From Acanthacorydalis orientalis (Eukaryota > Arthropoda > Insecta > Megaloptera > Corydalidae): a stretch of 64,000 bases of DNA. The notes under the pieces were generated by a model. That model ran no database searches, had not been told where the DNA came from, and worked only from the letters and a program-made list of their open reading frames with translations. A program made the translations under genes and the position numbers. How positions within the stretch are numbered: the stretch's first letter is position 1; the number at the start of each line of letters is the position of its first letter. This document shows positions 28,347-42,008 of this stretch, piece by piece. The stretch lies in assembly GCA_034766995.1 (NCBI GenBank), contig CM068321.1, forward strand, positions 17,805,026-17,869,025, given 5' to 3'.

Positions 28347-29289
28347 TGAGCAACTGGCAAACTGTCATCTGACGAAAGCGTCTGAAAACTTTTCGTTTTT
28401 GAATTTTTCGTGATACTCGAACTACTCCGCTCGTCACGTAGAGTCGATATTCGTTTCATATTTGTTTTTTATTTTTTAATTTTCGATTCGAGTGGAACAA
28501 TACAAGATGGAGGAACTGGACCACGGACGGTTCCTCATATCTCAAGACTGAATGTGCGCGGTACTGTGGATGAACGTTTAACGGTTTGTACAGTCACGGG
28601 CCCGTCGATAGCACTAGAATTTTTTTCTATTCCTCTCGTCGATTTTTTCGTTCGGTTTTTTGTACATATACATAAGCGTATGTCCGTAGTAAATATTCTG
28701 ATGTCTTTTTGAAAAAGGTTTTTATATGTAATGGTACTCGCTTAAACAGCAAATGTTTAATTTATTTGTTCTTGCATTTTACTTTTTTTTTTTCAAAAAA
28801 AAGGTGATGTGTGAACTGTAACATTTAGTAAATGTTAAACATTATAATCAGTTTTTAAAAATGAAGTATATGTTCTACATTGATTAATCATTCCTTGTAT
28901 GTCTTGATTTTTAGTAGAGGTATTAAAATTATGCTTTAAAATTTTAATTTTGTTATATAACATAGTAATTTTCAATTATAATTAATATACATTTTTATAT
29001 ATACTCTATAATAGATATTTCAATAATTTATAGCCAGTAATTAATTTTTTTCACTAAATATAAACAATTTTTCATTTATTAGTATTCTAAACATTTCTGT
29101 TATTAAAAAATTGAATTATAAGCTAATCTTTCAACTAATATTATAATTAATTTAAAATTATATTAGTTGTTAAATAAAAATATATATTGTAGTTGATTTC
29201 AATATTTATCATTAACTAATAAAATTTTTTTTAGTTGTTCTTAATAATACTAAGCATAATATGTGTGTGTGAGAGTAGGTGTGTATTTG

Positions 29290-29334
<45 letters not shown>

Positions 29335-32300
29335 CTATTTATTATTTTAAAAGTGTTAACTTGATTTATAATTGATTTAAATTATTGATAACTACATAGA
29401 ATACAAATGTTTTAGTTCACACATCATTGTTTTTGCTATACCATACTGCAAATCAAATATAGAAGTATATTAAAAAGTATATATGTGTAGAAAGATAAAT
29501 TTTTATCAGTGTTTATGGGTTTATTTATTTATTTTTTTTATAAACAAATCAGTAACAACTTGAATATTAAAATGTGTAGGTTTGTGAAATATCAATTTAC
29601 ATAATTAATTAGAGCAAAATATAATGCCAAAAGTCAAACAGTTTTTTTTTCTGTAGTAAAACTTTGCAGTAATTTATTAAAATATCATAATGGAAAGTAA
29701 TAATAAAATATGAATAAAAAGTAATTCAATAAACCATTATGATACTGAAACTATATGAAATCTCGCCTTTTTTGCTATAAAAAATACCATTACTACTTAA
29801 CCTATGGATTGAATAGAGTGTTGAGAACGGTGGTTAAAGAAATGTAAGTTTTGTTTTCAATTATTCATATATAAACATTCATAAATACATGTAGATATTA
29901 ACTATCCACAAGTGTTTGAAATTTAAAGTAAAATTTCCACTGTGGTATTTATAGACAGTTTTTCATATATGGCACAATAACTAGTGTAAAAATTGCAATA
30001 TGATGTATCGTTTTTGAAACGCACAAAATCTTCTACGCCATATACGGTTAGAAAAAGAATTACTCGATACGCTAAAAATATCATAAGCATATTTTTTGAT
30101 AATCTATCATGAATTTTTATGAGAAAAAAGACGTGTAAGAATATAACACCATTCGTAAATGCGGTTTTTGGAACTTCATAGTTTGATTAAGTATGTTTTC
30201 ATCAGGCAATACTTTGGAAATTATATTATTTTTTATACAAATAGTTTACATATGAATAAATAGATATGTGTAAAGATGTTTTACTTTTTATTTATGATGT
30301 ATGTGAACTAATTATGGTACTCAGATGTGTAGCAGTTTAGTTGAAGTTAACATATTTTTTTATTGTAATTACAAATGAGTACTTGAAAGTAAAATAATAT
30401 TTATATTTCAAATGATTAAATTAAATTGTGCAAATAATTTATTATTTGTGTTTATTGTGTATTTTATAATTTATCCTTAGTATTGCCTGATGTATGTTAT
30501 TTTAGTTTTTAATTCGATAATTCACTTTTGTTTACCATAAGTTCTCTATTATGTATGAAAGTTCTCTTTATGTAAAGATTCAATGTGAAAAGAAAACAAC
30601 AGTTACAAGAAAATCCTTAATTTTTTCCCTTCTGCATCGTATTGTATATTGTACTTAACCAGTTAAACGATTGTAAAATATGTTAGAATCAGTTCGATTG
30701 AAAAAATTTTTCTTGGCATTTGTCATTGCTCTTGATATTAAAGAACACTTAAATCTTCTTAAGACTCGTGTCATGAAACGAGCAGCATCACTGACTATTT
30801 TCTGCTATCGTTATATCCGATTGTACTTAATCTATTTCAAAATGTTCGTTTACATATGTGCCAAAAGTGTGATTAGTACAGACGAACAAATAGCTGACCA
30901 TTTTATTTTTCTTTTAGATAAGATTTCCTGACAATTTTGAATGTTGCAATTGTGATGGTAGTGTAAATATTTTGCAGTTTATACATTTTTCGTGTTCGAT
31001 TTTTTTTTATTATTTAGACACTAGTTCCCAAAATATATTGAATTATATGAAAAGATTTGTTTTTAACCAAAGCTGTGTATGTATTTTTATAATTGTTACA
31101 AAATATTTTATTTTTTGACCCTTCAGATATAAAAATATAGTTTTTAAAGCTATTGGTGAATAAAAATCATTTTTTATGTATATTCTTTGATGATTTTTTA
31201 AACTAGATTTTGAATTTAGTTTGAAAACTTAAAATAATTGTCTATGTTTAGAATTTAGAATTAATAATTTTTATTTTTGTAGGTAGATAATAGATACAAT
31301 TCTAAAGTAAAAAAGAATGTTAAAAGTACACTACATAATTGATGACTCAAGTTTATTTTAAATCTAGAAGGGCATCTAGAGTTAAATACTACTGTAAACT
31401 TCACTTGCTCATTTTTTTAATAAAGTTGGATAATAGTGGTGTTCAATAATTTAGTCACAAGTAAAAAATAGCTCTCAATATTTTAAATTATAGCTATTGA
31501 TGATATTCTAAAACAAGTAATTTAGTATTGAAAGATACAATTTATATTTTTTAAATTTTATTTTATTATACCAAATAACAGATAATATTTAAAATGTAAT
31601 TAATAAAATAACACAAATTATACTTTCTTTTTTCAAGCTTAACTGATTAAATAATTATTGCAGTAGAATTTTTAAAATTAGTTTTTTTTAGTATAATAAA
31701 TCTAATTTATAATTATTAAAATTGATTTACTGCAGTATTAATTTTAATAGAAGTAATAATATTAATTTTGGGTACAATAAGATTAAATTGTTTGTTTTAC
31801 ATAAGAGTTTATTAAATTTAATTTTTTACCATATGTATGCAGAAGTAATGAATAATGTTATTAGTTTACTTCCTTAATAATGTATGTACTTGTGTTATTA
31901 AATATTATTACTTTTTAAATTTTTATAGATATTGTTAGAATTTGATTTGATTTATTCACCAGTTTTAATATGGCTTGAAGCACAATATACTGAAGTATGG
32001 AAATGTTGAAAAAAAATACATATACAGATTGTAATGATTTACTAGATAACAATAAAAAAAGCTGATTGCTGTTTTAACCCTTAATGTTAAAGTATTTATT
32101 TGTGGAAACTAGTACTTATGCTAGTAGAATATTTTACAGTCAAAAATGAAAATGCTAATATTCTAGTTCTGCCTTAGAATTTTTCATCACAATATTGCAT
32201 CATTTGTGTGGTGTGTGTTTTGTAGAAAATTTCTGTTGTGAATATGTGCATGTTCATTTTGCGTTCAATTTGGTATTGATTTTTAACTTATAAAAATTAA

Positions 32301-32559
32301 GTCAATTTTATAATTGCTATAATCTTTTTTCTAATGTGTGGAATTTTGACATTGAAGTAGTCAAAAAATAGACAAAATGTCATTAATTTAAGTAAGTTTG
32401 TTACTTTTGTTATATTTTATGGTACTGAAAAATAACATTTTTTATGTATATATTTTAAGAGTGTTAATGGTGTTTGTTATAATTTAAAAATTGATATTTT
32501 ATCACATTTATGCATAATAGCATTTTGGGATCTATTGTCTTGATTCTCGTTTCTTTTTT

Positions 32560-32591
<32 letters not shown>

Positions 32592-34201
32592 TATAATTTT
32601 CACTGGTTATGAGGTGGAATAGAGAAGTTTGAATTTGTGATTCATTATTTTTAATATACACACCTGATTTTTTTAAAAAAGTTACCTTTGTATTTATTAG
32701 AAAAATCGGATCATTTTTGTACCTGTGTATATAATAATATATTTGTATATGTGTGTATAAAAATCATATATATATATATATAAATTACTATAAAGTAAAT
32801 TTCTCTCAATTCCACTTCAATGCTTATCTGTGAATTGTTAATTTTATTAGAAAATATTTTGTCGCCGAAATGAAAAACATTTTATCAAAGAAAGCAATTA
32901 ACGAAATTTAATGAGATGTTTAGCGTAGCTGTATAATTTTATCGTTAAAAATGTTGCATTTTTACCAAAGATCACGAAAGATATATTTCGTTTGCACACA
33001 AACTTGTTGATTGTACATACATAAAAAAAATTTAACCAATGTTTCAAGTTGTTCATAAAATTTATATTGACGTTCCCTCTATCAGTGTTTCTCAACCTAT
33101 GACGTGCTATCCACCTATTCTTTAATATCATAGCTAGTAGTATGTGTTCATATTTAAAAAACACTTCTTCCTGTTAAAAAACTAAAAAATCTAAGATTTG
33201 TTAAAGTGTTTGATGTCTTATTTTTTTAGAATTTTTTATTTTGAGATTAGAATTGGATTGTAATGTATGAAATTGTTAATATATTGATGTATAACAATAT
33301 CAGAACACTCAAAAACGAAAGGGTTGAGAAATTCTGCCTTAAAGTATATAACAATTTAAAATAACTGAGTATTGTTTATAATTTTGGTTTCTTTTCCATG
33401 CCAGTAAGAATGTTTTTTTTTTATATTTGTTAAATTTTATGAACATTAGTGGTTTTTTGGTCTTTATATATCTATTTAAATTTATTCTTGATTGATTGTA
33501 TCAACTGAAATAAAGAGTAAAAAAGATGAATGTATATGGAATGTTAAACTGATTCAAACAACAAAATAATGCTTCTTCATAATGAAAATAAAATATTAAT
33601 TTATAAAAGAAAAATATAAATTATAAAGTATGTTTTACATATTTTGTACATTTGTGAAATGTTTAAAACATGTACACACTGTAAATATTTACCAAAAAAA
33701 ATTATTAGAATATTCACAGGCTAGTCAAAAAATTCTTCCATGTGATAAAAAATGGGATAAATCGAGGGATAAATTCATATCTATCATTTTTAAAAGGATT
33801 CTAAATTTCTGTAAAGAAAAAGTATTTTTTTTTTAAATATTATTAAAATGGTCAATAATTATTAATAAATATTGTATGAATTTGTTAAAAGTATATTAGA
33901 TGATATTTTGTTGTTTGAAACAAGGTATTTTTTTGTTTATCAAAAAAAAAAAATGAAAATGTATTAGTTATGAAAGTATAAAGGAAAATACAGAGAAAAG
34001 CCGGTGTTTGAAGGTTAGACTTGTGTGATAAGAATAATACTTGATTTCATTCTGCAATTGAAAGGTGTCTGTTTTTGAGCAAAGATGATTAATCAATAGA
34101 CAAATGTTATTTATAAATACTTTGATTTTGTTTTACCAAATATGAAAGTTTTCTGAGCAAATCTTAAATGCTATTTAATTTTTCAATAATATATATGTAT
34201 G

Positions 34202-34245
<44 letters not shown>

Positions 34246-37200
34246 TTTTTTTAACTTACCTCTAAACATGATATATTAGAAAATTGTGAAGTTGTATACG
34301 ATTCATTATAAATAATTAAGAGTTTTATTTCATGAGAAAGAATCAATCGATTTCACAGTTCTATTGTATACAAGTTTGTAATGTGTTTGTTTATTTTGTA
34401 AAGAACTGTGGCAATACAGTGGATGAATTTATGCTTTAATTCTGTATTAAATTGAAAATAATAGATTTTTGTAAATTTTCAAATTGATTATATTTTTTTA
34501 TGAATGTTGATATTAAAATATATTATTATATTTCAGTTGGAAATTATGATATTTTATGATTACATGAATATTGTGTAGATTGTATGTAACTCCAATTTTA
34601 TTTTACAATGAAAATTACTATTTATTTGAAATCTTGATAAAAGTGTAAATTCAACCATGTATTTGGTGTTGTAGAAAGATCGAAGAAAACTATTTTCAAT
34701 TGTTGACTTTACTATGTTGTCAATAGATTAAATAAAACGATATTTTAGATGCTGATTGATGGTTATTCATTATATTACTGTAAGCTTTGCATTCACATTT
34801 GTTCATAATAATGTACACAGTATATAGTAGTCAGTATAAAGTCAACAATTGATTGTGTTATAGGTGTGAGGAATGAAATGAGAAATGTATTGCAATAGTT
34901 GAGGAAAATATGAATATATTAATTATATTTTCTATCAACTCTGAAATATTAGTGTTGATGCAAATGTTAACTGAATAATATAGTGGATTGGTTGAAATGA
35001 AAATTTGCATTTAAAACTAAAAATATTTCAATTCGTAGTGTTTCTTGGAGCTAGCTATGATTGTAGACTCGTATGGTGCTGTTGTAAAATTAATTTTCTT
35101 ATTTATCACCAGTTAACTGAATGTTGTAATTGAAATTTTTAATGATAGATTAACTTTCTATCTGAACAATAACTGAAAACAAAAAGAAATACAATTATTC
35201 CAGGCCACTTTTATTTTTCTCTATAGTGTTTAATGAGACCATTCCTTAGAAAACATTAGTGTAGTACGTTATTGCGCATTTCTAATAACGAAATCCTACG
35301 CTACAAAATCATATTTATACATAATTTAGTTAATAGACAGTCATAACAGTCGTGTGCAATTCTTTTATGATTTAAAAAAAAAGTAAATAATAATTATTGT
35401 ACAGTGAAACCGACCTCAGTGTCAAAAATAAAGATCGATAATTTGAACAGAGAACAAATCAGATCATATGAGAGAAGTATGAAATTTTGTAACGAAATCG
35501 AAATCAAAACGTTTCACTTTATAAATATATATACATATATATATATTTCTCGAACAGATTTAAATCTCGTGGACCTAAGTCAATCTTTAACACATAGCCT
35601 GTAAGTAAATTTAGATTATTTTCGGGACATAGCCGCATCCCGCCTTTTTTATAAGTTTATTTTGACTGTACATATTAGTGTAATATTGTTTTTAAAATAA
35701 TTATAGAGTTTTTACACTCTTGATTAATATATATATTATATATATATATTCATATACATATTTAATATGTATTTCGAATGGATTTATGACAAAATGTTTT
35801 TATTATCTATAGACTTAAATGTCAATTGTTGCATGCTTCTATCATTGTTATTTTTTTAAATTTTGAGCAATTACAGTATATAAATACAGTATATTTTCTT
35901 TGTTTTTTTTTCTTTTTCAATTCATAATGAGACATTTGCACTTAATGTTTTTATAAGATCATTATTTCATACAAATTCATACTTTTTCAGTAAAATGTTT
36001 ATAATACGAAAAAATATCACATTACACAACCATTAAATATATAAAAATGTAATAATCGGTAAAGATGAGCATTATTATTTAATTTTGCATTGTATGTCTT
36101 AATGGGTTAGTTTGAACTCTTACGGGCAGTCTACTTCATAATTTTTGAGATTGAAAATCAGCAGTGTTTTTAAATTTTCAATAAATAAATGAAACATTTA
36201 CTGAATTTTTTTATTCTAGCTAATTAATTTTTGTAAATATGTTTGTAACAAAAAATTATCAATATCATTTTTTTTGTGAATTTCTCTTTGCTGCATTAAA
36301 AAAACATTTAGGATGAAGAAAATATTTGAGTAACTTGTATATTAACTGATGTGACAGATATAATAATTATTCAGCAACAAAAAATAATTTTATTTTATAA
36401 TTTTTAAGGTATATATAATTTTGTTTTTGTACTGTTTTTTAAATTGTGTTGAAATGTATGAAAATTTATGCAAAAAAATTCGAAGGTATTTCAGGATGTA
36501 TATTGAGTCACGAAAGTGTTAATTTTTGTTTCAGAAAAGTCTATCCATTTAATCAATTTTTTGGGTTTTTATGGAATTAAATTATTTTATTAAAAAAATG
36601 TTATTGTACTAATTTAATTGATTTTTAATGAGCATTTAAATTCAGTTTTAACGTGTTTATCAATATTATGAAAATAATAAGATATAAGCTGTTGAAACTA
36701 ATAAAATTATATTTTTTTTTCAGGGAGAAATATAAGAATAGTTATAATAAACAAAAGATTTTAATTGCTCTAAAATAAACAGCTTATAAAAATAAGAATT
36801 GGATTATAAAGAGAGTAGCTGGAAACTATAAGAAAAAGATTAGAACCAAGAATAGAAAAACAAGACTAGAAGAAAAAAGTATTACCAGTAAATGAGGTAT
36901 CTAAGAATTGTATAGAAATTTCGTCGGTTAACTAAAAAGATAAATCGACTTAAGAATAGGTCAATATTTAAAATTTATACGATTTTATGTAAAATGCATT
37001 TATTTTTAAATGTTTTTGATATTTTTCAAGTATATAAAGAGTAAAATATCGAAAAATATCAATTATGACACAAATACTTAAGGTATGAAGCAAACAAGCG
37101 AGTATATTGTTTAAAAGACATTAATATGTATACAATGTATGAAGATTTTGTTAGTATTTTATTAACAAAAACATGAAATGTTTTTACAAGAGAATGTAAG

Positions 37201-39024
37201 TACAAGAAAATCTTCGATATATTTTTCATATATTTATAAAAAACATATATTATTGATATTAAGATCTTTCCAAAGAATGCAAAACTGAAATTTTATGATT
37301 ATTGTAGATAATGGGCTGTGTATAAAAGAATACTAAATATTGTAAATTTGTTACGAAGTGCTTTTTTTTTTATAAAATACTATACTGATTTTCAACGATA
37401 ATGTTGCGAATAAGAAAAGTATTCGGGAGACTTCAATTTTTATATAAATATCTCATATACCGTCATTTATAACACATGACTTTTTTTGAAGATTTAAGTA
37501 ATTGATATATTATTTTTCCTTATAAAACACTAAAATAAATAAATATATTTTATCATTGTCAAATATTTATTTCAATTCTTTTTATTATGTTTTATGTAGT
37601 TTTATTAATTTTTGTATTGCAGAATGAAAATTAATAAAACTAATAAATGTTCAGTTATTATGCAATGTGTAAATAAATTCGAATCCTGAAAAACATTAAA
37701 TAAAATTCACGCCATAAAATATGTCTTAATGCAGATAGAAATAAAACAGTGTTATTGTTAACTATGTTATAACTTGTGTTCATAAATGTACACTATGTAC
37801 AGAAATAATCAAGTTACATAATGTACTGCTGTATATTTTTCACAGTTACAATTCAAGTGAGCTGTGATCGGTTCGTATGTAGACGGTAACTTGTATTGAA
37901 TATTTTTTTGTGAAGAGACAGATCGAAAGGAAACACGTGCTTGTTACTGCCTGTTTGTTTTTTTATAAAATTAAATATGTAATTGTGAAAAAATGCGTAT
38001 TTTCGAAACATTAAACTAGACGATATTTATTTTTCGCACAAGTTAATAATCGTTTCATGTAGTGAAATATTTTTAGTAGTGAAAAATATACAGTGGTGGA
38101 CTTTTAGGTTGTGAACTGTTTGTGGGGTGATACATGAAAATGATTACTACAGTTTTATATATTTTGCATATTTTTATATTTCTTTTGACTTTTCAGACGT
38201 ATACTTTTTTATACAATATATACTTTTTTTGTGACGATTCGGTCAAATACTACTAGCTCTAAATGTGATTTTCCTTCTTTAATAAAATATTTTATACATG
38301 AACTGTTGATAAAGAGATACGTATAAGTTAATTATGATTTATTTTTATATTCGTAAAATAAATTCGTCCAATAAAACGTACATGATAGTATCTGCAAAAA
38401 AAAACATTTTTGATTTATATTTATATTTGTGCTATCTTCGTGAGCAATTTTAACGTTAAAACCCTATTTTATACATAAAATTGATTTAAAATTTTAAATG
38501 ATATTGAAAACAGACTGTTCGTGTAGCTGTTTAAATTGAACGATCGTTTTTTTATGAAATAACTATACTATACTTTTCTGTGGATTTTTCAAGTGTTTAA
38601 TAACGAAGAAACATCATTGAATTATGGTAAGTTTTATTTGAATCATTATTATTATTGTATAAAATAGACATATGTGTATATAAATATAGATATAATAACT
38701 ACAGTCACGATTTTACTAACAAAATACACTATTGCATGAACGATATGATTATTTATGATTAGGTAAGTTTCGGCTTTAAGAGAAGTGCTCAAATGTATTT
38801 TTATGAGATAATATATTTAAGCTGATTCATTTCTTTGATGTGTCGACATTTCATACGTTTTAAATTGAATATAAGATAATCATGTTTTTTCTACCTAAAA
38901 AACAATTATTTTCGTTATTTTTTTATTACATTGCCTTTCTTTTACTTCTCATTAATTGTATTGAATTTCTTATTTAGACGCATATCTACATCGATTATTT
39001 CCTTTAAAATTACTGCAAAAATTC
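28347..39024. other. CRTC 3' region, no coding sequence
   Basis: About 10.7 kb between the CRTC stop and the convergent minus-strand gene. The first 400 bases (28347-28740) are richer in G+C and are the proximal 3'UTR. Many AATAAA hexamers follow, so the 3' end cannot be placed. The region holds (TA)n tracts (29296-29329, 32575-32596, about 34196-34230), an (AG)n at 34231-34246 and a hAT-like MITE at 33083-33336. The 83-codon frame at 30680-30931 has no recognisable feature. Confidence 0.5.
33083..33336. mobile_element. Degraded hAT-like MITE
   Basis: A 254-bp segment with inverted ends. The left end is CAGTGTTTCTCAACCTATG; the reverse complement of the right end is CAGAATTTCTCAACCCTTT. The CAGNG...TTTCTCAACC terminus is typical of hAT-derived short elements in many genomes. 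A convincing 8-bp target duplication is not visible (CCCTCTAT versus CCTTAAAG), so it is old or my ends are slightly off. It has no coding capacity. Confidence 0.5.
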
Positions 39025-42008
39025 TCAACGTTGATCTCTTTTCACACGTTTGAGTCTCGTAAGTTCTCCTTGGTAACTTTGCGGTAACCCACCAAAGAAA
39101 TCCGCGTACTCACCAACATCACCAACAGATGCTGGATCATTTTCACTGTAACTTGCAAGTCCGGTCTGTGGAGCTCTAATCGATCGCTCGTTTTGTTTAT
39201 GCTGCATTATCTGCGAATTACGATTTTTAATAGCCGAATGACTTACTGCCCCTCCGCCATGAAATTCAGCCAACATCATTTCGTTTTGATTTGCTTGAGT
39301 TCGTTTTCGACGAACATTGTCATCCGTTTCATTATCTTCGAACAGCTCTTGAATACTTTGTCGATTATCTGAATCCACTTCAGACTGAATCTTTGCATCC
39401 GAATTCTCTTTATCGTCACTTCGATCAAACAGATCAGAACTTTGTGGTTCGTTTTGATTTGCCGTTTCCGGTTTATCCATTAAGTTCGACGTTCGATCAT
39501 CAAACCCATCGTCATCGAACTCATTACCTTCCGCATCGTCTTCAGCATCTTCGGCTCGATAAGATAGGAACGCAGCTTGATTGTATGGCATTACAGCATT
39601 TGCTCTTTTATGTCTATATGCTGAAAGATCTGATATAGTGTTCAAAGCAGTATTTCTCTTTCTGATAGTTTTATGCGGTTCCAGACTATTTTCAGTTGCT
39701 ATGCTTGGATCCAGCTGACTATTTTCGCTGTCCAGTAGCGTTGGCTGTCTTTTGTGACGTGCAATAGCGTCATTTTTATTTTCTTCGTTAGAAATGCCAT
39801 ATTCAACATGAGTTTCTCTTTTATTCGACTTAATGTTATCATCTTTTTCATTCTCTGCATTACGTTTTAATTGTGCTTTGATCGCATTTATCCTCGCTTT
39901 TATCTCATCTTCAATTTTTCTTTCATTATCAATTTTATCGGTACCAATTAGTCGTTTGAATTTTTTAAACTTGTTAACGTTATCGTTCTCGTTTTCTTGG
40001 GGTTTTTGTAAAGTATCGCCGCGAACAACCAGCGGTGATTTATTGCCGCTTAATTGTAGATCCCCCGAGTTCTTTAACCCTTGCATTATGTCATCGTTCG
40101 TATTGATAACACTTCTTTTCTGTGATTCCATTGCTTTTAAGCTCGTCGATTTATCATTGTTAGAACTAAAAGAAGCGTCATTGAATGAAATCGGTTTCTG
40201 TAGATCTTTATCTCCTGTTTCAGCTGTATCTAATTCACTGTTAAATCTAGAAATGTCAATGTTATCATTCAGTGGTATGTTTTCTTGTTTGTTTTCCTGA
40301 GAAAATCCTTCAAAACTTTCATCTCTTTTTACAATTTTATCATTGTTTTTCGTATTCGAAGGTATACCATACTCTTCTTCAATTTTCTTGATACTGTAAT
40401 CACTACTTCTTTTCTCGTGTTTATTGTTTTGTTCTTTATTCATGAATTTGACATTAGCCATTTCATCTAAAGAAGTATCTTCATTCAATGTGTCATCATT
40501 GACTTTCTCATAATCTACAGATCGCTCAAAAATCGTATCATCTTTATTTTCGTTCAGTTTCGTATCGTCAGTCTCTTTGTTATCTTCTTCTAAAGGCGAT
40601 TCATTCGAAACAGCAGAATCACCTTTATTGTTAGTATTATACGGATTCGTATTTAAATATAAGTCACTTTGTCGCTGGAGACGGGCTCGATCTTTAATGG
40701 TATCTTGCTGACATTTTTTTGCATTTATGTCATTATTTTCCATTGGCGGATTTTTCATATAGTTTTCTGTCGTTTTTTCGTACATATCATTTAACTGCCG
40801 TTTCTTTTTCCGGTCTACATGTATCAGTCCTCTTGTCTCTTCTGAATTTAAAGGATATATAAAATCAACATGTTCGGCTGGTATGTCGTCTAATTCGATC
40901 AGTCTTTGCGAATTAGGAATATCAAGACTGTTGTAGCTTTCGTAAGGCTTTGAAAATAGAAATTGAAGTATGATTACATTTTAAAACAATAAATTCTCTT
41001 ATACAATAAGTTTTATTTAATATTTTTCTATAAACGATTTTTCAAATGGTTCTAAGTGTGAATATTTTTATATTGGTATAGAAGTTCATGTTAGATAGGA
41101 AAAATATGTTGAAATAAATAAAGATTATATCGAGAAATATGTGTCTTTCTAAGCTTTTTTTGTATGTTAGATCGAAAATTTTGGGCCAAACTTTGTACCT
41201 ATGTATATTCCATTAAAATAATAGATATTCTTTACAGTTATATCTAATAAAAATATTTTTCTAATCGTTCAATAATAAATATTTAAGATTTTAATCTGAT
41301 TAAATGCTTTCACTCTAGAACACTGGTGATGAGTAATTGACTCGTAGATAAAATTGTGTTAATTCTGGTAAAAATAACATATGTAGATGTTTGAATATTA
41401 ATAAAAATATATAATATATTACGTGAGTCAAGTATTCTTTAAATATATATTAGCAAATTTATTTCAAATCGGTAAATATGTTTTTTTTTAAATATAATAA
41501 AAATAAATATAGACTTACGTTTTCAAGAAAACCGACGGTTCTTCTGGTCTTCGGATCAATTACAATACCTATAGGATTGTGTACATATTCTCTCTTCTGT
41601 AATTTACTATTGAACCCGTCATCATTTATATGCCTTCTTAGGACTCTGGTCGGTTTATCGCCTGGATCGAGCAGGACATCATCGAAGTTGCTATCGACAA
41701 ATTCTTGTGTTCTATCGTGTACATTCCTAATACAAAATCGTTCACACGTAACGAACAGTGTACGGAATTTCGTAAATAATACTCACGAATAGCCTTTACC
41801 GTATTTCTTCGGACTGAAAGGTGATCTTGCGTTTTCATGAAACAACGAAATGTCAAAAATCAATTACTCGTAAAACAAAATAAAACATAAATGTAAATAT
41901 TTCTGACACTAACCGTAGATCCGCTTTGTTGAATGATCGGGCGTTTGATGGTCGAACGGTCATACATGCAAAAATTATGGTGTATATAACTAAATCAATA
42001 AAATACAT
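39025..42008 (-). CDS. Secreted disordered polybasic protein, precursor-like (3 exons)
   Basis: I do not recognise this gene. Exons on the minus strand are 42008-41914, 41726-41519 and 40947-39025; phases fit and give 741 residues. Exon 1 encodes a signal peptide (MYFIDLVIYTIIFACMTV, cleavage likely after ...RPSNA, about residue 23), so the protein enters the secretory pathway. The rest is hydrophilic, rich in Asp, Glu, Asn, Lys and Ser, with no membrane segment or globular pattern. It carries many potential convertase sites: RKKKR at 147-151, further KR, RR, HKR and RRKR sites, and RLKRVKRDQR at the C-terminus. That pattern resembles a neuropeptide or prohormone precursor, but I see no repeated mature peptide and few Gly-Lys-Arg amidation signals. 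An extracellular scaffold is the alternative. A TATA box lies 96 bases upstream. Confidence 0.85.

Noticed and set aside
28410..28712. 100-codon frame just after the CRTC stop
   Set aside because: It lies in the proximal 3'UTR, lacks any CRTC-like or other motif, and the CRTC C-terminus FRLDRL is already complete.
30680..30931. 83-codon plus-strand frame in the CRTC 3' region
   Set aside because: Composition and length are within what chance gives in this window; no signal peptide, domain or splice context was seen.
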